This document shows, in pieces, positions 25,528 to 33,499 of a stretch of DNA of 64,000 bases. Location: positions 62,001-126,000 of the forward strand of contig JAEWRY010000001.1 of NCBI GenBank assembly GCA_023459875.1, given 5' to 3'. Every line of letters starts with the position of its first letter. Within the stretch, counting starts at the first letter, position 1. Below the pieces are notes generated by a model. That model was not told the origin of the DNA and made no database searches. It saw nothing but the letters and a program-made list of their open reading frames with translations. The translations under genes were made by a program, and so were the position numbers. The DNA is from Bacillota bacterium. Lineage in GTDB: Bacteria; Bacillota; Clostridia; Oscillospirales; Oscillospiraceae.

Positions 25528-27108
25528 ATGATCAGGATCAGCGGGCTTGTTCTGCCTGTCGGCGGAAGCCCTGACTCTCTGCGGGAAAAAGCGGCGGCGC
25601 TTCTGGGCGTTAGTCCGGACGCGCTGGATCGGTTTACCCTGGCGCACCAATCCATCGACGCCCGCAAGAAAAATGAGATCCATTATGTCTGCGCGGTAGA
25701 GGTCTCCCTTCCCGACGAGGAGGGAGCGGTTCGCCGCGCAGAAAATAAAAACGTTACGCTGACGGACCGGACGCCTTATCTCTTCCCCGAGGCGACCCGG
25801 CGTTCTCCCCTGCGGCCGGTGGTCGTCGGCATGGGACCCGCCGGGCTCTTTGCCGCCCTGTGTCTTGCCCGGGCGGGGCTTCCTCCCATTATTCTGGAGC
25901 GGGGAAAGAGCGTGGACGAGCGCACCCGGGACGTGGAAGCCTTTTGGCGCGGAGGAGTGCTGAACCCGGAATCCAACGTGCAGTTCGGCGAGGGCGGCGC
26001 CGGTACCTTTTCCGACGGCAAGCTGACCACCGGAATCAAGGACAGGAGGATCTCCTTCGTCCTGGAGACCTTCGCCGCGGCGGGGGCGGGGGAAGACATT
26101 CTCTATCTCAATAAACCTCATATCGGCACCGACGTGCTGCGCACAGTAGTAAAAAGCCTCCGGCAAAGCCTCCTGGACCTGGGCTGCGATATCCGCTTTG
26201 GCCATCGTCTCACCGGCCTCAGGGCCGTTAACGGGATTCTGGCCGGTATCGCCGTAACAGCTCCGGAAGGAGTATATTCGCTGCCATGCGACGCTCTTAT
26301 CCTCGCTCCCGGCCATTCCGCGCGGGATACCGTCCGTATGCTGTTCGACGCCAGGGTCAATCTGGCACAGAAGCCCTTTGCTATGGGAGTGCGCATCGAG
26401 CACCGGCAGGAGGATATCAGCCGCGCCCAGTTCGGCGATGCTTTTTCTCTTCTGCCGCCAAGCGATTATAAGCTGGCCTGCCACCTGCCCTCCGGCAGGA
26501 GCGCCTTCACCTTCTGCGTCTGTCCGGGCGGCCAGGTGGTGGCGGCGGCTTCGGAAGAGGGGTATCTGGTTACCAACGGCATGAGCAACCGGGCGAGGGG
26601 CGGAAAGCTTATAAACGGCGGTCTTCTCGTGGGGGTCAACCCCTCCGATTTCGGAGGAGCCGGTCCTCTGGCGGGAATGAATTTCCAGGCCCGGTACGAG
26701 CGGCTTGCCTATGAACTGGGCGGCGGAAGCTACATCGCTCCCGCCCAACGCGCGGCGGATTTTCTTCGGGGTAAACCCTCCCGTACAATCAGCCGCGACG
26801 GCTGCACCTATACCCCCGGCGTCATCCCCGCCGATCTTTCAGCGTGCCTGCCCGATTTCGTGACCGGCACTCTCCGCGCGGCCATTCCCCTCCTGGACCG
26901 CAAGCTGCGCGGATTTGGGAATCCGGAGGCCACCCTCATCGGGGTGGAAACCCGTTCCTCCTCACCGGTGCGCATTTTGCGGGGGGATGATCTTCAGTCT
27001 TCCCTCCGTGGACTTTACCCCTGCGGCGAGGGCGCCGGGTATGCCGGAGGAATCACCTCCGCCGCCGTGGACGGCATCAGGGTGGCCGAAGCCGTCGCCA
27101 CCGCGTGA
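25528..27108 (+). CDS. FAD-dependent oxidoreductase, COG2509 type
   Basis: A 526-residue flavoprotein. After about 80 residues of N-terminal domain comes the dinucleotide-binding motif VVVGMGPAGLFAALCLARAG and then NVQFGEGGAGTFSDGKLTTG, the hallmark of this uncharacterised dehydrogenase family. The C-terminus has the second FAD contact GLYPCGEGAGYAGGITSAAVDG. Substrate and partner are unknown. The frame is open further upstream, but ATG at 25,528 is the natural family start; the upstream ribosome site (AAAGAAAG) is weak. Confidence 0.88.
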   Translation: MIRISGLVLPVGGSPDSLREKAAALLGVSPDALDRFTLAHQSIDARKKNEIHYVCAVEVSLPDEEGAVRRAENKNVTLTDRTPYLFPEATRRSPLRPVVVGMGPAGLFAALCLARAGLPPIILERGKSVDERTRDVEAFWRGGVLNPESNVQFGEGGAGTFSDGKLTTGIKDRRISFVLETFAAAGAGEDILYLNKPHIGTDVLRTVVKSLRQSLLDLGCDIRFGHRLTGLRAVNGILAGIAVTAPEGVYSLPCDALILAPGHSARDTVRMLFDARVNLAQKPFAMGVRIEHRQEDISRAQFGDAFSLLPPSDYKLACHLPSGRSAFTFCVCPGGQVVAAASEEGYLVTNGMSNRARGGKLINGGLLVGVNPSDFGGAGPLAGMNFQARYERLAYELGGGSYIAPAQRAADFLRGKPSRTISRDGCTYTPGVIPADLSACLPDFVTGTLRAAIPLLDRKLRGFGNPEATLIGVETRSSSPVRILRGDDLQSSLRGLYPCGEGAGYAGGITSAAVDGIRVAEAVATA

Positions 27109-27177
27109 TTTTTATGCCTCTCTGAAGCGTACGGGATTTTAACCTATGTAAATTACATGATTCCTTTGAAAATATAG

Positions 27178-27206
27178 TTGACAAACCGCGTCACTTTCGG
27201 TATACT
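27178..27206 (+). promoter_or_regulatory. Near-consensus promoter of the tRNA cluster
   Basis: TTGACA, exactly 17 bases, TATACT. It lies 32 bases before the first tRNA of the Met-Glu-Val cluster. Confidence 0.85.
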
Positions 27207-27237
27207 AACTTTTGCCCTGTTTCGGCAGAGGCAACAT

Positions 27238-27314
27238 GGCGGCGTAGCTCAGCTGGCTAGAGCATTCGGTTCATACCCGACAGGTCACCGGTTCAAATCC
27301 AGTCGCCGCTACCA
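27238..27314 (+). tRNA. tRNA-Met (CAU), elongator
   Basis: A 77-base cloverleaf with an encoded CCA end. Acceptor arms GGCGGCG and CGCCGCT, anticodon loop TTCATAC, TTCAAAT T-loop. It closely resembles the Bacillus elongator tRNA-Met, and the anticodon stem lacks the three G-C pairs of the initiator. Confidence 0.93.
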
Positions 27315-27386
27315 GAAGATGTTTTCTGCGGGGCGTAACCTCGCCCCGCAGAAAGCCGCTTAATTGCCCCGCCCGGCGGGTCAAGC

Positions 27387-27461
27387 GGCCCGTTGGTCAA
27401 GCGGTTAAGACACCGCCCTTTCACGGCGGTAACACCAGTTCGAGTCTGGTACGGGTCACCA
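27387..27461 (+). tRNA. tRNA-Glu (UUC)
   Basis: A 75-base tRNA with acceptor arms GGCCCGT and ACGGGTC, anticodon stem CCGCC/GGCGG, anticodon TTC, T-loop TTCGAGT and an encoded CCA end. Confidence 0.93.
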
Positions 27462-27528
27462 CCTCATAAGACGCCGGAGGCGTCTTATGAGGATCCTTTT
27501 AAAAATGAATTCCCCGTTTTCTTTACAT

Positions 27529-27604
27529 GGAGGCATAGCTCAGCCGGTAGAGCGCTCGCCTCACACGCGAGAGGTCGTAGATTCGAGTTCTACTGTCTCC
27601 ACCA
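27529..27604 (+). tRNA. tRNA-Val (CAC)
   Basis: A 76-base tRNA with acceptor arms GGAGGCA and TGTCTCC, anticodon stem CTCGC/GCGAG, loop CTCACAC giving anticodon CAC for the codon GUG, and an encoded CCA end. It is followed by the terminator at 27,607. Confidence 0.92.
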
Positions 27605-27606
27605 TG

Positions 27607-27637
27607 AAAAGCACTTGCTCAGGCAAGTGCTTTTTCA
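27607..27637 (+). terminator. Terminator after tRNA cluster
   Basis: Arms AAAAGCACTTGC and GCAAGTGCTTTT with a four-base loop and a short T-run. It separates the tRNAs from prfC. Confidence 0.85.
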
Positions 27638-27662
27638 ATGAAATCTTTTTTACGGAGGGCAC

Positions 27663-29267
27663 TTGGCTTTGTTTCACTATGAATCGGAAATTAAAAGACG
27701 GCGCACCTTCGCCATTATCTCTCACCCGGACGCAGGCAAAACCACCCTCACCGAAAAGCTCCTTCTTTACGGCGGAGCCATCGCCCAGGCAGGCGCGGTA
27801 AAGGGAAAGAAAAACAGCCGCGCCGCCACCTCGGACTGGATGGAGATTGAAAAGCAGAGGGGCATTTCGGTCACCTCCTCGGTCATGCAGTTCCAGTACG
27901 AGGGCTACTGCATCAACATTCTGGACACACCCGGCCACCAGGATTTCTCGGAGGACACCTACCGTACCCTGATGGCCGCCGATTCCGCCGTCATGGTCAT
28001 CGACGCAGCAAAGGGCGTGGAAGCCCAGACCCGCAAGCTTTTTAAGGTGTGCGTATTAAGGGACATTCCCATCTTCACCTTTATCAATAAAATGGACCGG
28101 GAAGCGAGAGACCCCTTTGAGCTGTGCCAGGAGATCGAGCACGAGCTTGGCATTAACACCTACCCCGTCAACTGGCCCATCGGCTGCGGCAAGGATTTTA
28201 AGGGCGTATACGACCGCGGCAAGGGTTCCATTATCCATTTTACCGGCCACGGCGGCTCCAAAACCGCCACCGCCACACAGATTGCTCCCGACGATCCCGG
28301 GCTGGAAGCGCTCATCGGCGGTAAGCTCCACCGGCAGCTTTGCGACGACACGGAACTGCTGGACGGGGCTTCCTGCGACTTCGATCTGGACCGTGTCCGC
28401 CACGGTAAGCTCTCCCCGGTTTTCTTCGGTTCCGCCCTCACCAATTTCGGCGTGGAACCCTTTCTGGAGGACTTTCTGCGCATGACCACCCCTCCCCTCC
28501 CCCGGCACTCCTCAAATGGAGATGTTGATTCTCTTGAGGACGATTTTTCCGCCTTTGTATTTAAAATTCAGGCCAATATGAACAAGGCGCACCGGGACCG
28601 CATTGCCTTCCTGCGGGTCTGCTCCGGCCGGTTCGACGCAGAACGCGAGGTCTACCACGTGCAGGGGAGTAAAAAGCTCAAGCTCTCCAGACCACAGCAG
28701 CTTATGGCCGCCGAGCGGGAGATCATCGAGGAGGCTTATGCCGGCGACATCATCGGCGTATTTGATCCCGGCATCTTCTCCATCGGGGACACCCTCTGCA
28801 CTCCCGGCAAGCAGTTCACCTTCGATCCCATTCCGACATTTGCCCCCGAGCACTTCAAGCGGGTCCGGCCAATGGACACCATGAAGCGCAAGCAGTTTCT
28901 CAAGGGTATGGAACAGATCGCCCAAGAGGGAGCCATCCAGATCTTCAAGCCTCCCTACTCCGGCGTGGAGGAGGTCATTGTGGGCGTGGTGGGTACCCTG
29001 CAGTTCGACGTGCTGGAATACCGCCTCAAAAGCGAGTATAACGTGGAGCTTTACACCGAAGGCCTGCCTTACCAGTATCTTCGTTGGATCGAAAGCGCGA
29101 GTCCGGTGAAGGAAGAGGACCTGGTTCTGGGAACCGACGTAAAGCTGGTGGAGGACTTTAAGGGCAATCAGCTCCTTCTTTTTGCCTCGGCGTGGAGCAT
29201 CAACTGGACGGCGGAGCGCAACAAGGATCTGACGCTCTCCGAGTTCGGCGGAGCCAGGCTGAAATAA
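27663..29267 (+). CDS. prfC: Peptide chain release factor 3
   Basis: A 534-residue translational GTPase that recycles release factors 1 and 2 from the ribosome. G1 is SHPDAGKTTLTEK, the switch II region DTPGHQDFSEDTYR carries the RF3-specific FSEDTY, and NKMD is G4. C-terminal domains match RF3 length. Initiation must use TTG at 27,663 (MALFHYESEIKRRRTFAI), because the nearby ATG is out of frame; GGAGGG lies four bases upstream. A strong terminator follows at 29,307. Confidence 0.94.
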   Translation: MALFHYESEIKRRRTFAIISHPDAGKTTLTEKLLLYGGAIAQAGAVKGKKNSRAATSDWMEIEKQRGISVTSSVMQFQYEGYCINILDTPGHQDFSEDTYRTLMAADSAVMVIDAAKGVEAQTRKLFKVCVLRDIPIFTFINKMDREARDPFELCQEIEHELGINTYPVNWPIGCGKDFKGVYDRGKGSIIHFTGHGGSKTATATQIAPDDPGLEALIGGKLHRQLCDDTELLDGASCDFDLDRVRHGKLSPVFFGSALTNFGVEPFLEDFLRMTTPPLPRHSSNGDVDSLEDDFSAFVFKIQANMNKAHRDRIAFLRVCSGRFDAEREVYHVQGSKKLKLSRPQQLMAAEREIIEEAYAGDIIGVFDPGIFSIGDTLCTPGKQFTFDPIPTFAPEHFKRVRPMDTMKRKQFLKGMEQIAQEGAIQIFKPPYSGVEEVIVGVVGTLQFDVLEYRLKSEYNVELYTEGLPYQYLRWIESASPVKEEDLVLGTDVKLVEDFKGNQLLLFASAWSINWTAERNKDLTLSEFGGARLK

Positions 29268-29306
29268 CCGGCGTTTTCATCAGATCTGCAATTGAAACAG
29301 ACCTTG

Positions 29307-29346
29307 CGGTCCGCGGACAAACCCTGTCCGCGGACCGTTTTTTTCC
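29307..29346 (+). terminator. Intrinsic terminator after prfC
   Basis: Perfect 13-bp arms CGGTCCGCGGACA and TGTCCGCGGACCG with a five-base loop, followed by TTTTTTT. Confidence 0.92.
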
Positions 29347-29483
29347 GCAACTGTCACAAACCAACCTGCGGCAAGCCTCTAGCTGGAATAAAAGTTACAA
29401 TTTCTTGCTTTTTTTTCCCTATTGTGATAATGTTTCTCCATAAGACTTTTTTCGGTCTTTTTCGTTTGTGGGAGGGCTTAAAA

Positions 29484-31427
29484 TTGCGGTATGTATTGGA
29501 ATATGAACTAAGCGCCCTCTTTTTTCTGGTGATTATCCTTTTCCGCTTTTTCGGCACCCGCCGTTTCCCGAATGTTAAAAACAAGCTGTTTGCTCTCATT
29601 CTCATCGGCGCTGTATTCGATCTCTCCTTCGATCTCATCGGCGCCGTCCTCATTGATAATTTTACGAGATTTCCTTTGTGGCTCAACTACCTGGTAAACA
29701 CGATTTTTCTGTTGCTGCAGACTGCCTTTCTCGCGGCGTTACTTTGCTATGTGCTTGTGCTGGTGGGACGGCTTCACCGTAAGAACCTGGCGGCAATCTC
29801 CGTCTGTCTGATTCCTGCCGTCATCATTGCCCTTTTAATTCTCACAAACGGTTTTACGCATCTTGTTTTCTACTTTCATCCTGTGAACGGATACACCCAC
29901 GGCCCCTGTTTTCCGCTCCTTTTCGTGCTGAGTTTCTCCTATTTTACATCCGGCTTCGCCGTTGTGGTCAAATACCGCTCCCGGCTGCAGAGAGATGAAT
30001 TTACAACCATATGCACCTGTATTCTCATCGTTTTCGTCACATGTCTCGTTCAGCTTCTTTATCCCAGATATCTTCTCACCGGCCTCGCCACGGTTCTGGC
30101 CATCACGCTTATGTATTTTACTCTTCAGAATTCCAGCCAGATGCTGGACACCGCGACCGGCGCTTTCAACTCAGGCGCCATGTTTCTCTTCCTGCGAGAC
30201 CGCCTGCAGGAAAAGGAATCCGTTGAGTACATCGCGGTGGATATTCAAAATATGCAGCGGATTAACGAGCTCTTCGGCCAGGCAAACGGGGATAAGCTTC
30301 TGCGGGAGGTGGGCTGTTTTCTTGTGGGCGCCGATGAGTCGGCTTGGGCATTTCGTATCATGGGTGCCCGCTTTGTCCTCATCACCCGCAGTGAGGAAAA
30401 GCACCGGATTCTGTGTGAAACCATCGCCAAACGATTTGAGCAACCCTGGGAAACCGGAGGCACGCAGGTAATTTTAAGCACTACCATCTGCCGCATGGCA
30501 GCCGATACTTTTCAGGGTGAACTTCTTTCTCCGGAAAGCATGGTTTCCCTGCTGGAGGCCGCCTTCCTGGAAGCCAACCGAAACGTAGGCCGGGACAGAA
30601 TTTTCTCTGTGGACCACGCGCTGCTTGATTCTCTGCACCGGCGGTTTGCGGTGGAATCCGCCCTGCGGGAAGCCCTGGAAACAGGAGAGGGGCTGGAGCT
30701 TTACTATCAGCCTATCTACGATGTGAAACAAGGCCGTTTTACGGGAGCAGAGGTTCTCCTTCGTTTTACTCACAGTAAGCTGGGCGCGATTTCTCCTTGT
30801 GAGTTTATCCCAATTGCCGAAAAAAACGGACTTATCATCCCATTGGATGAGCTGGTTCTGCGCAAGGCCTGCACTTTTATTGTAGAGCAGGACCCTAAAA
30901 ACACCTTGGGAATGGATTTTCTGGAGGTCAACCTCTCCGCTGTGGAATTCATGCATCAGCAATTGCCGGAAATGCTTGGCGCTTTACTGGAGGAATACAA
31001 AATTGAGCCGGGTTTTCTTTTCTTTGAAATCACCGAAACCGCTGCCTCCACCTCCTACGATATGCTGTATGAATGCATGAATAACCTGCGGCTGCGGGGG
31101 TGCCACTTCGCGCTGGATGACTTCGGGACAGGCTACGCCAACATCGCCCAGGTGGTTTCTCTTCCCTTCTCGGTAGTCAAGCTGGACCGCAGTCTTCTCT
31201 TGGGCAGTCCGTCCGTTTTCGCGGATATCGTCACTATGTTTTCCCATTTAAACCTCAAAACCGTGGTGGAGGGCGTGGAAACCGCCGAGCAGGACGAGGC
31301 GCTGCGGCAGTTCGATATTGATTTGATCCAGGGCTTTTATTATGCGCGTCCGATGCCTCAGGCGGCCTTCCAGGCCTTTCTTTCCGGCAGGGCGCGTGAC
31401 AGCCTGGATCTTGCGGGCAAAGGCTGA
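29484..31427 (+). CDS. 7TM sensor with degenerate GGDEF and EAL domains
   Basis: A 647-residue c-di-GMP protein. Seven membrane segments fill about residues 5-215. A GGDEF-like domain follows, in which the signature is replaced by RIMGARFVLI, so cyclase activity is not expected. The C-terminal EAL domain keeps its key residues: EVLLR in place of EALLR, NLS, DDFGTGYAN, the Lys of VKLDRSL, the Glu of VEGVET and QGFYYARPM. It is therefore probably a c-di-GMP phosphodiesterase. The frame is open to 29,292, but TTG at 29,484 sits seven bases after GGAGGG, and the earlier codons run through the prfC terminator region. Confidence 0.87.
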   Translation: MRYVLEYELSALFFLVIILFRFFGTRRFPNVKNKLFALILIGAVFDLSFDLIGAVLIDNFTRFPLWLNYLVNTIFLLLQTAFLAALLCYVLVLVGRLHRKNLAAISVCLIPAVIIALLILTNGFTHLVFYFHPVNGYTHGPCFPLLFVLSFSYFTSGFAVVVKYRSRLQRDEFTTICTCILIVFVTCLVQLLYPRYLLTGLATVLAITLMYFTLQNSSQMLDTATGAFNSGAMFLFLRDRLQEKESVEYIAVDIQNMQRINELFGQANGDKLLREVGCFLVGADESAWAFRIMGARFVLITRSEEKHRILCETIAKRFEQPWETGGTQVILSTTICRMAADTFQGELLSPESMVSLLEAAFLEANRNVGRDRIFSVDHALLDSLHRRFAVESALREALETGEGLELYYQPIYDVKQGRFTGAEVLLRFTHSKLGAISPCEFIPIAEKNGLIIPLDELVLRKACTFIVEQDPKNTLGMDFLEVNLSAVEFMHQQLPEMLGALLEEYKIEPGFLFFEITETAASTSYDMLYECMNNLRLRGCHFALDDFGTGYANIAQVVSLPFSVVKLDRSLLLGSPSVFADIVTMFSHLNLKTVVEGVETAEQDEALRQFDIDLIQGFYYARPMPQAAFQAFLSGRARDSLDLAGKG

Positions 31428-31436
31428 CCCTGACGT

Positions 31437-31483
31437 AAAACAAGGGCTGCCGCACCACTTGGTGCGTCAGCCCTTGTTTTTAC
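31437..31483. terminator. Bidirectional terminator
   Basis: Arms AAAACAAGGGCTG-CGCACCA and TGGTGCG-CAGCCCTTGTTTT. It lies between the convergent EAL gene and the ECF S component gene. Confidence 0.85.
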
Positions 31484-31492
31484 GGTTCAACT

Positions 31493-32005
31493 TTATCGGA
31501 TCGCCAGCCGCGCCTTAAGATCCAATCTGTCCAGCGCGGAAGCCAGAATCAGGAAAATAACGGCGCTTCCGACAGCCTGGGTAAAGTTCGCGGTTACCGA
31601 GAGTACCAGTGCGGCCCATCCGCCGAACAAAATCCCCTCTGCCAGGTAGTACCCGGAAACGGTAATGATTCCTGCCACTATAGTCGCCAAAATGTTGCGC
31701 CGGCACACGAAACGCCCGTCGCGGCTGGTAAACGGAAGCACGATCAGAGCCTTAATGATGACGGTGGCGAACATCCAGGCTGGCGCCGTCAAAAGATCGG
31801 CCAGCCCTCCGCCGATAACGGCCGCGGCCACCGCGTACGGTGTGGGCAGAAGGCAGGCCGCCAGGTAAATAAGAGCGTCTCCGAAATGGATATATCCGCC
31901 GGAAGCGCCCACGGGGATATGAAAAATAAAGGCGGTCATGATGGTAATGGCAGCCGCCAGGAGCGCCGCCGTAACCCAATTTTTTAAAACGCCCTTCTTT
32001 TGCAT
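31493..32005 (-). CDS. ECF transporter S component (TIGR04002-like)
   Basis: A 170-residue protein with five or six membrane helices. The pattern AAITIMTAFIFHIPVGASGGYIHFGDALIYLAACLLP with GGGLADLL fits substrate-binding S components of energy-coupling factor transporters, most like the small family TIGR04002. The substrate is unknown; no riboswitch was recognised upstream. The EcfA and EcfT parts are not in the window and would be shared. The start at 32,005 follows GGAGGGC on the minus strand, and a good promoter lies at 32,033-32,060. Confidence 0.8.
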   Translation of the reverse strand: MQKKGVLKNWVTAALLAAAITIMTAFIFHIPVGASGGYIHFGDALIYLAACLLPTPYAVAAAVIGGGLADLLTAPAWMFATVIIKALIVLPFTSRDGRFVCRRNILATIVAGIITVSGYYLAEGILFGGWAALVLSVTANFTQAVGSAVIFLILASALDRLDLKARLAIR

Positions 32006-32032
32006 GGTTAAGCCCTCCTTTGAATGCTTTTC

Positions 32033-32060
32033 ATTATATCCCCCATCCTATTCTTTTCAA
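32033..32060 (-). promoter_or_regulatory. Sigma-A-type promoter for ECF S component
   Basis: On the minus strand TTGAAA, 16 bases, TATAAT, 28 bases before the start codon. Confidence 0.72.
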
Positions 32061-32172
32061 GTAGTAATCTTGACCATAAAAAATCTGCTCTTCTTCTTCA
32101 ATTTTGTTGCTGCGGTTACGAGAGCTCCTAAAGAAAGAAAATATCGGAGCATCCGCCAATCCGTCCGTTTCC

Positions 32173-32252
32173 GGACAGCTCATTATTCTGAAAGGAGCGT
32201 CCCCTTTTCAAGCTATGTAAGCTCAAAAAAGAGACGCTCCCGTATAGTCAGG
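32173..32252 (-). terminator. Hairpin downstream of gapA
   Basis: Minus-strand arms GGGAGCGTC and GACGCTCC with an inner AGCTTACATAGCTT segment, then TTTC. It is a plausible end for the gapA transcript. Between it and the promoter of the ECF gene (32,061-32,172) I see no gene. Confidence 0.5.
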
Positions 32253-32267
32253 CCTATGCGTAAAAAA

Positions 32268-33281
32268 TTACTTATGATCCACCGAGCTCATATAGACGAT
32301 GAGGTCCACGAGCTTGTTGGAATAGCCCCATTCGTTGTCGTACCAGGAAACCACCTTGACAAAGGTATCGGTGAGAGCAATGCCCGCCTTGGCGTCGAAA
32401 ATGGAAGTGCGTGCATCGCCGATAAAGTCGGAGGAGACCACTTCGTCCTCGGTATAGCCCAGGATTCCCTTCAGCTCTCCCTCGGAAGCCTTCTTCATGG
32501 CCTCACAGATGGCGGCATATTTTGCCGGCTTTGCAAGATTGACAGTCAAGTCAACTACGGACACGTCCAGCGTAGGTACGCGCATGGACATACCGGTCAG
32601 CTTTCCGTTCAGGGAAGGAATGACTTTACCAACAGCCTTGGCTGCGCCGGTGGAGGAGGGAATGATGTTGCCCGAGGCGGCGCGGCCGCCCCGCCAGTCC
32701 TTCTTGGAAGGACCGTCCACCGTCTTCTGGGTGGCGGTGGTGGAGTGGACGGTAGTCATAAGACCGTCGGTGATCCCCCAGTTGTCATGCAGGACCTTGG
32801 CGATAGGCGCCAGGCAATTGGTGGTGCAGGAGGCATTGGAGACGAAGTTCATGCTCTTGTCATAGGATGTGTTGTTGACACCCATGACGAACATCGGGGT
32901 GTCGTCCTTGGAAGGCGCGGACATGATCACTTTTTTGGCGCCCGCTTCGAGATGGCCCTTGGCCTTCTCCTTTTCCAGGAACAATCCGGTGGATTCGATG
33001 ACATATTCGGCGCCGAGCTGGCCCCAGGGGATTTCGGCGGGATTCATTTTGGCATATACCTTGATCTCTTTGCCGTTTACAATGAGAGTGTCGTCCGTAT
33101 AGCCGATCTCTCCCGTGAAACGGCCATGGATGGTATCATACCGCAGCATATAGGCCATATAGTCCGGGGTCATTCCCGGGTCATTGATACCGACAAATTC
33201 CACATCGGTACGGTTAATTGCAGCGCGGAATGCCAAACGTCCAATTCTTCCGAATCCGTTAATACCGATTTTGATGCTCAT
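32268..33281 (-). CDS. gapA: Glyceraldehyde-3-phosphate dehydrogenase, type I
   Basis: A 337-residue glycolytic enzyme. The NAD-binding start is MSIKIGINGFGRIGRLAFRA. The catalytic Cys152 is in SNASCTTNCLAP. SLNGKLTGMSMRVPTLDVSVVDLT and the C-terminal SWYDNEWGYSNKLVDLI are family signatures. The frame is open upstream to 33,422, but ATG at 33,281 follows AAAAGGAGATT and matches the universal N-terminus. It is alone, not in the common gap-pgk-tpi operon. Confidence 0.97.
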   Translation of the reverse strand: MSIKIGINGFGRIGRLAFRAAINRTDVEFVGINDPGMTPDYMAYMLRYDTIHGRFTGEIGYTDDTLIVNGKEIKVYAKMNPAEIPWGQLGAEYVIESTGLFLEKEKAKGHLEAGAKKVIMSAPSKDDTPMFVMGVNNTSYDKSMNFVSNASCTTNCLAPIAKVLHDNWGITDGLMTTVHSTTATQKTVDGPSKKDWRGGRAASGNIIPSSTGAAKAVGKVIPSLNGKLTGMSMRVPTLDVSVVDLTVNLAKPAKYAAICEAMKKASEGELKGILGYTEDEVVSSDFIGDARTSIFDAKAGIALTDTFVKVVSWYDNEWGYSNKLVDLIVYMSSVDHK

Positions 33282-33317
33282 ATCAGTAATCTCCTTTTCT
33301 TTTCTACGGATATTTTT

Positions 33318-33346
33318 ATTATACCCCTCTCGTTGCGGATTGAAAA
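33318..33346 (-). promoter_or_regulatory. Probable gapA promoter
   Basis: On the minus strand a perfect TATAAT with, 17 bases upstream, TTTTCA as a weak -35 box. It lies 37 bases before the gapA start. Confidence 0.55.
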
Positions 33347-33413
33347 GAGTCATTCGCTCGATTTTGCCTTTTTTTCTCTTCCGACCTTTTTCGACATAAT
33401 ATGTATCTTTTTC

Positions 33414-33442
33414 TTGTGGCATTCGGTAATATCTGGTATACT
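33414..33442 (+). promoter_or_regulatory. Sigma-A-type promoter for the kinase gene
   Basis: TTGTGG, 17 bases, TATACT, with TGG before the -10 (extended). It lies about 60 bases before the histidine-kinase-like gene. Confidence 0.6.
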
Positions 33443-33499
33443 TGTACGAGTGCGAGTCGCGACTTTGTGGTTATGCTATGATTAACTTTTATAAGGCAA

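Noticed and set aside
29292..29483. N-terminal extension of the EAL protein to 29,292
   Set aside because: It would translate through the prfC terminator and lacks a ribosome site; TTG at 29,484 has GGAGGG in place.
31938..33485. Plus-strand frame of 515 codons antisense to gapA
   Set aside because: It is a shadow of gapA; the minus-strand protein is a clear GAPDH.
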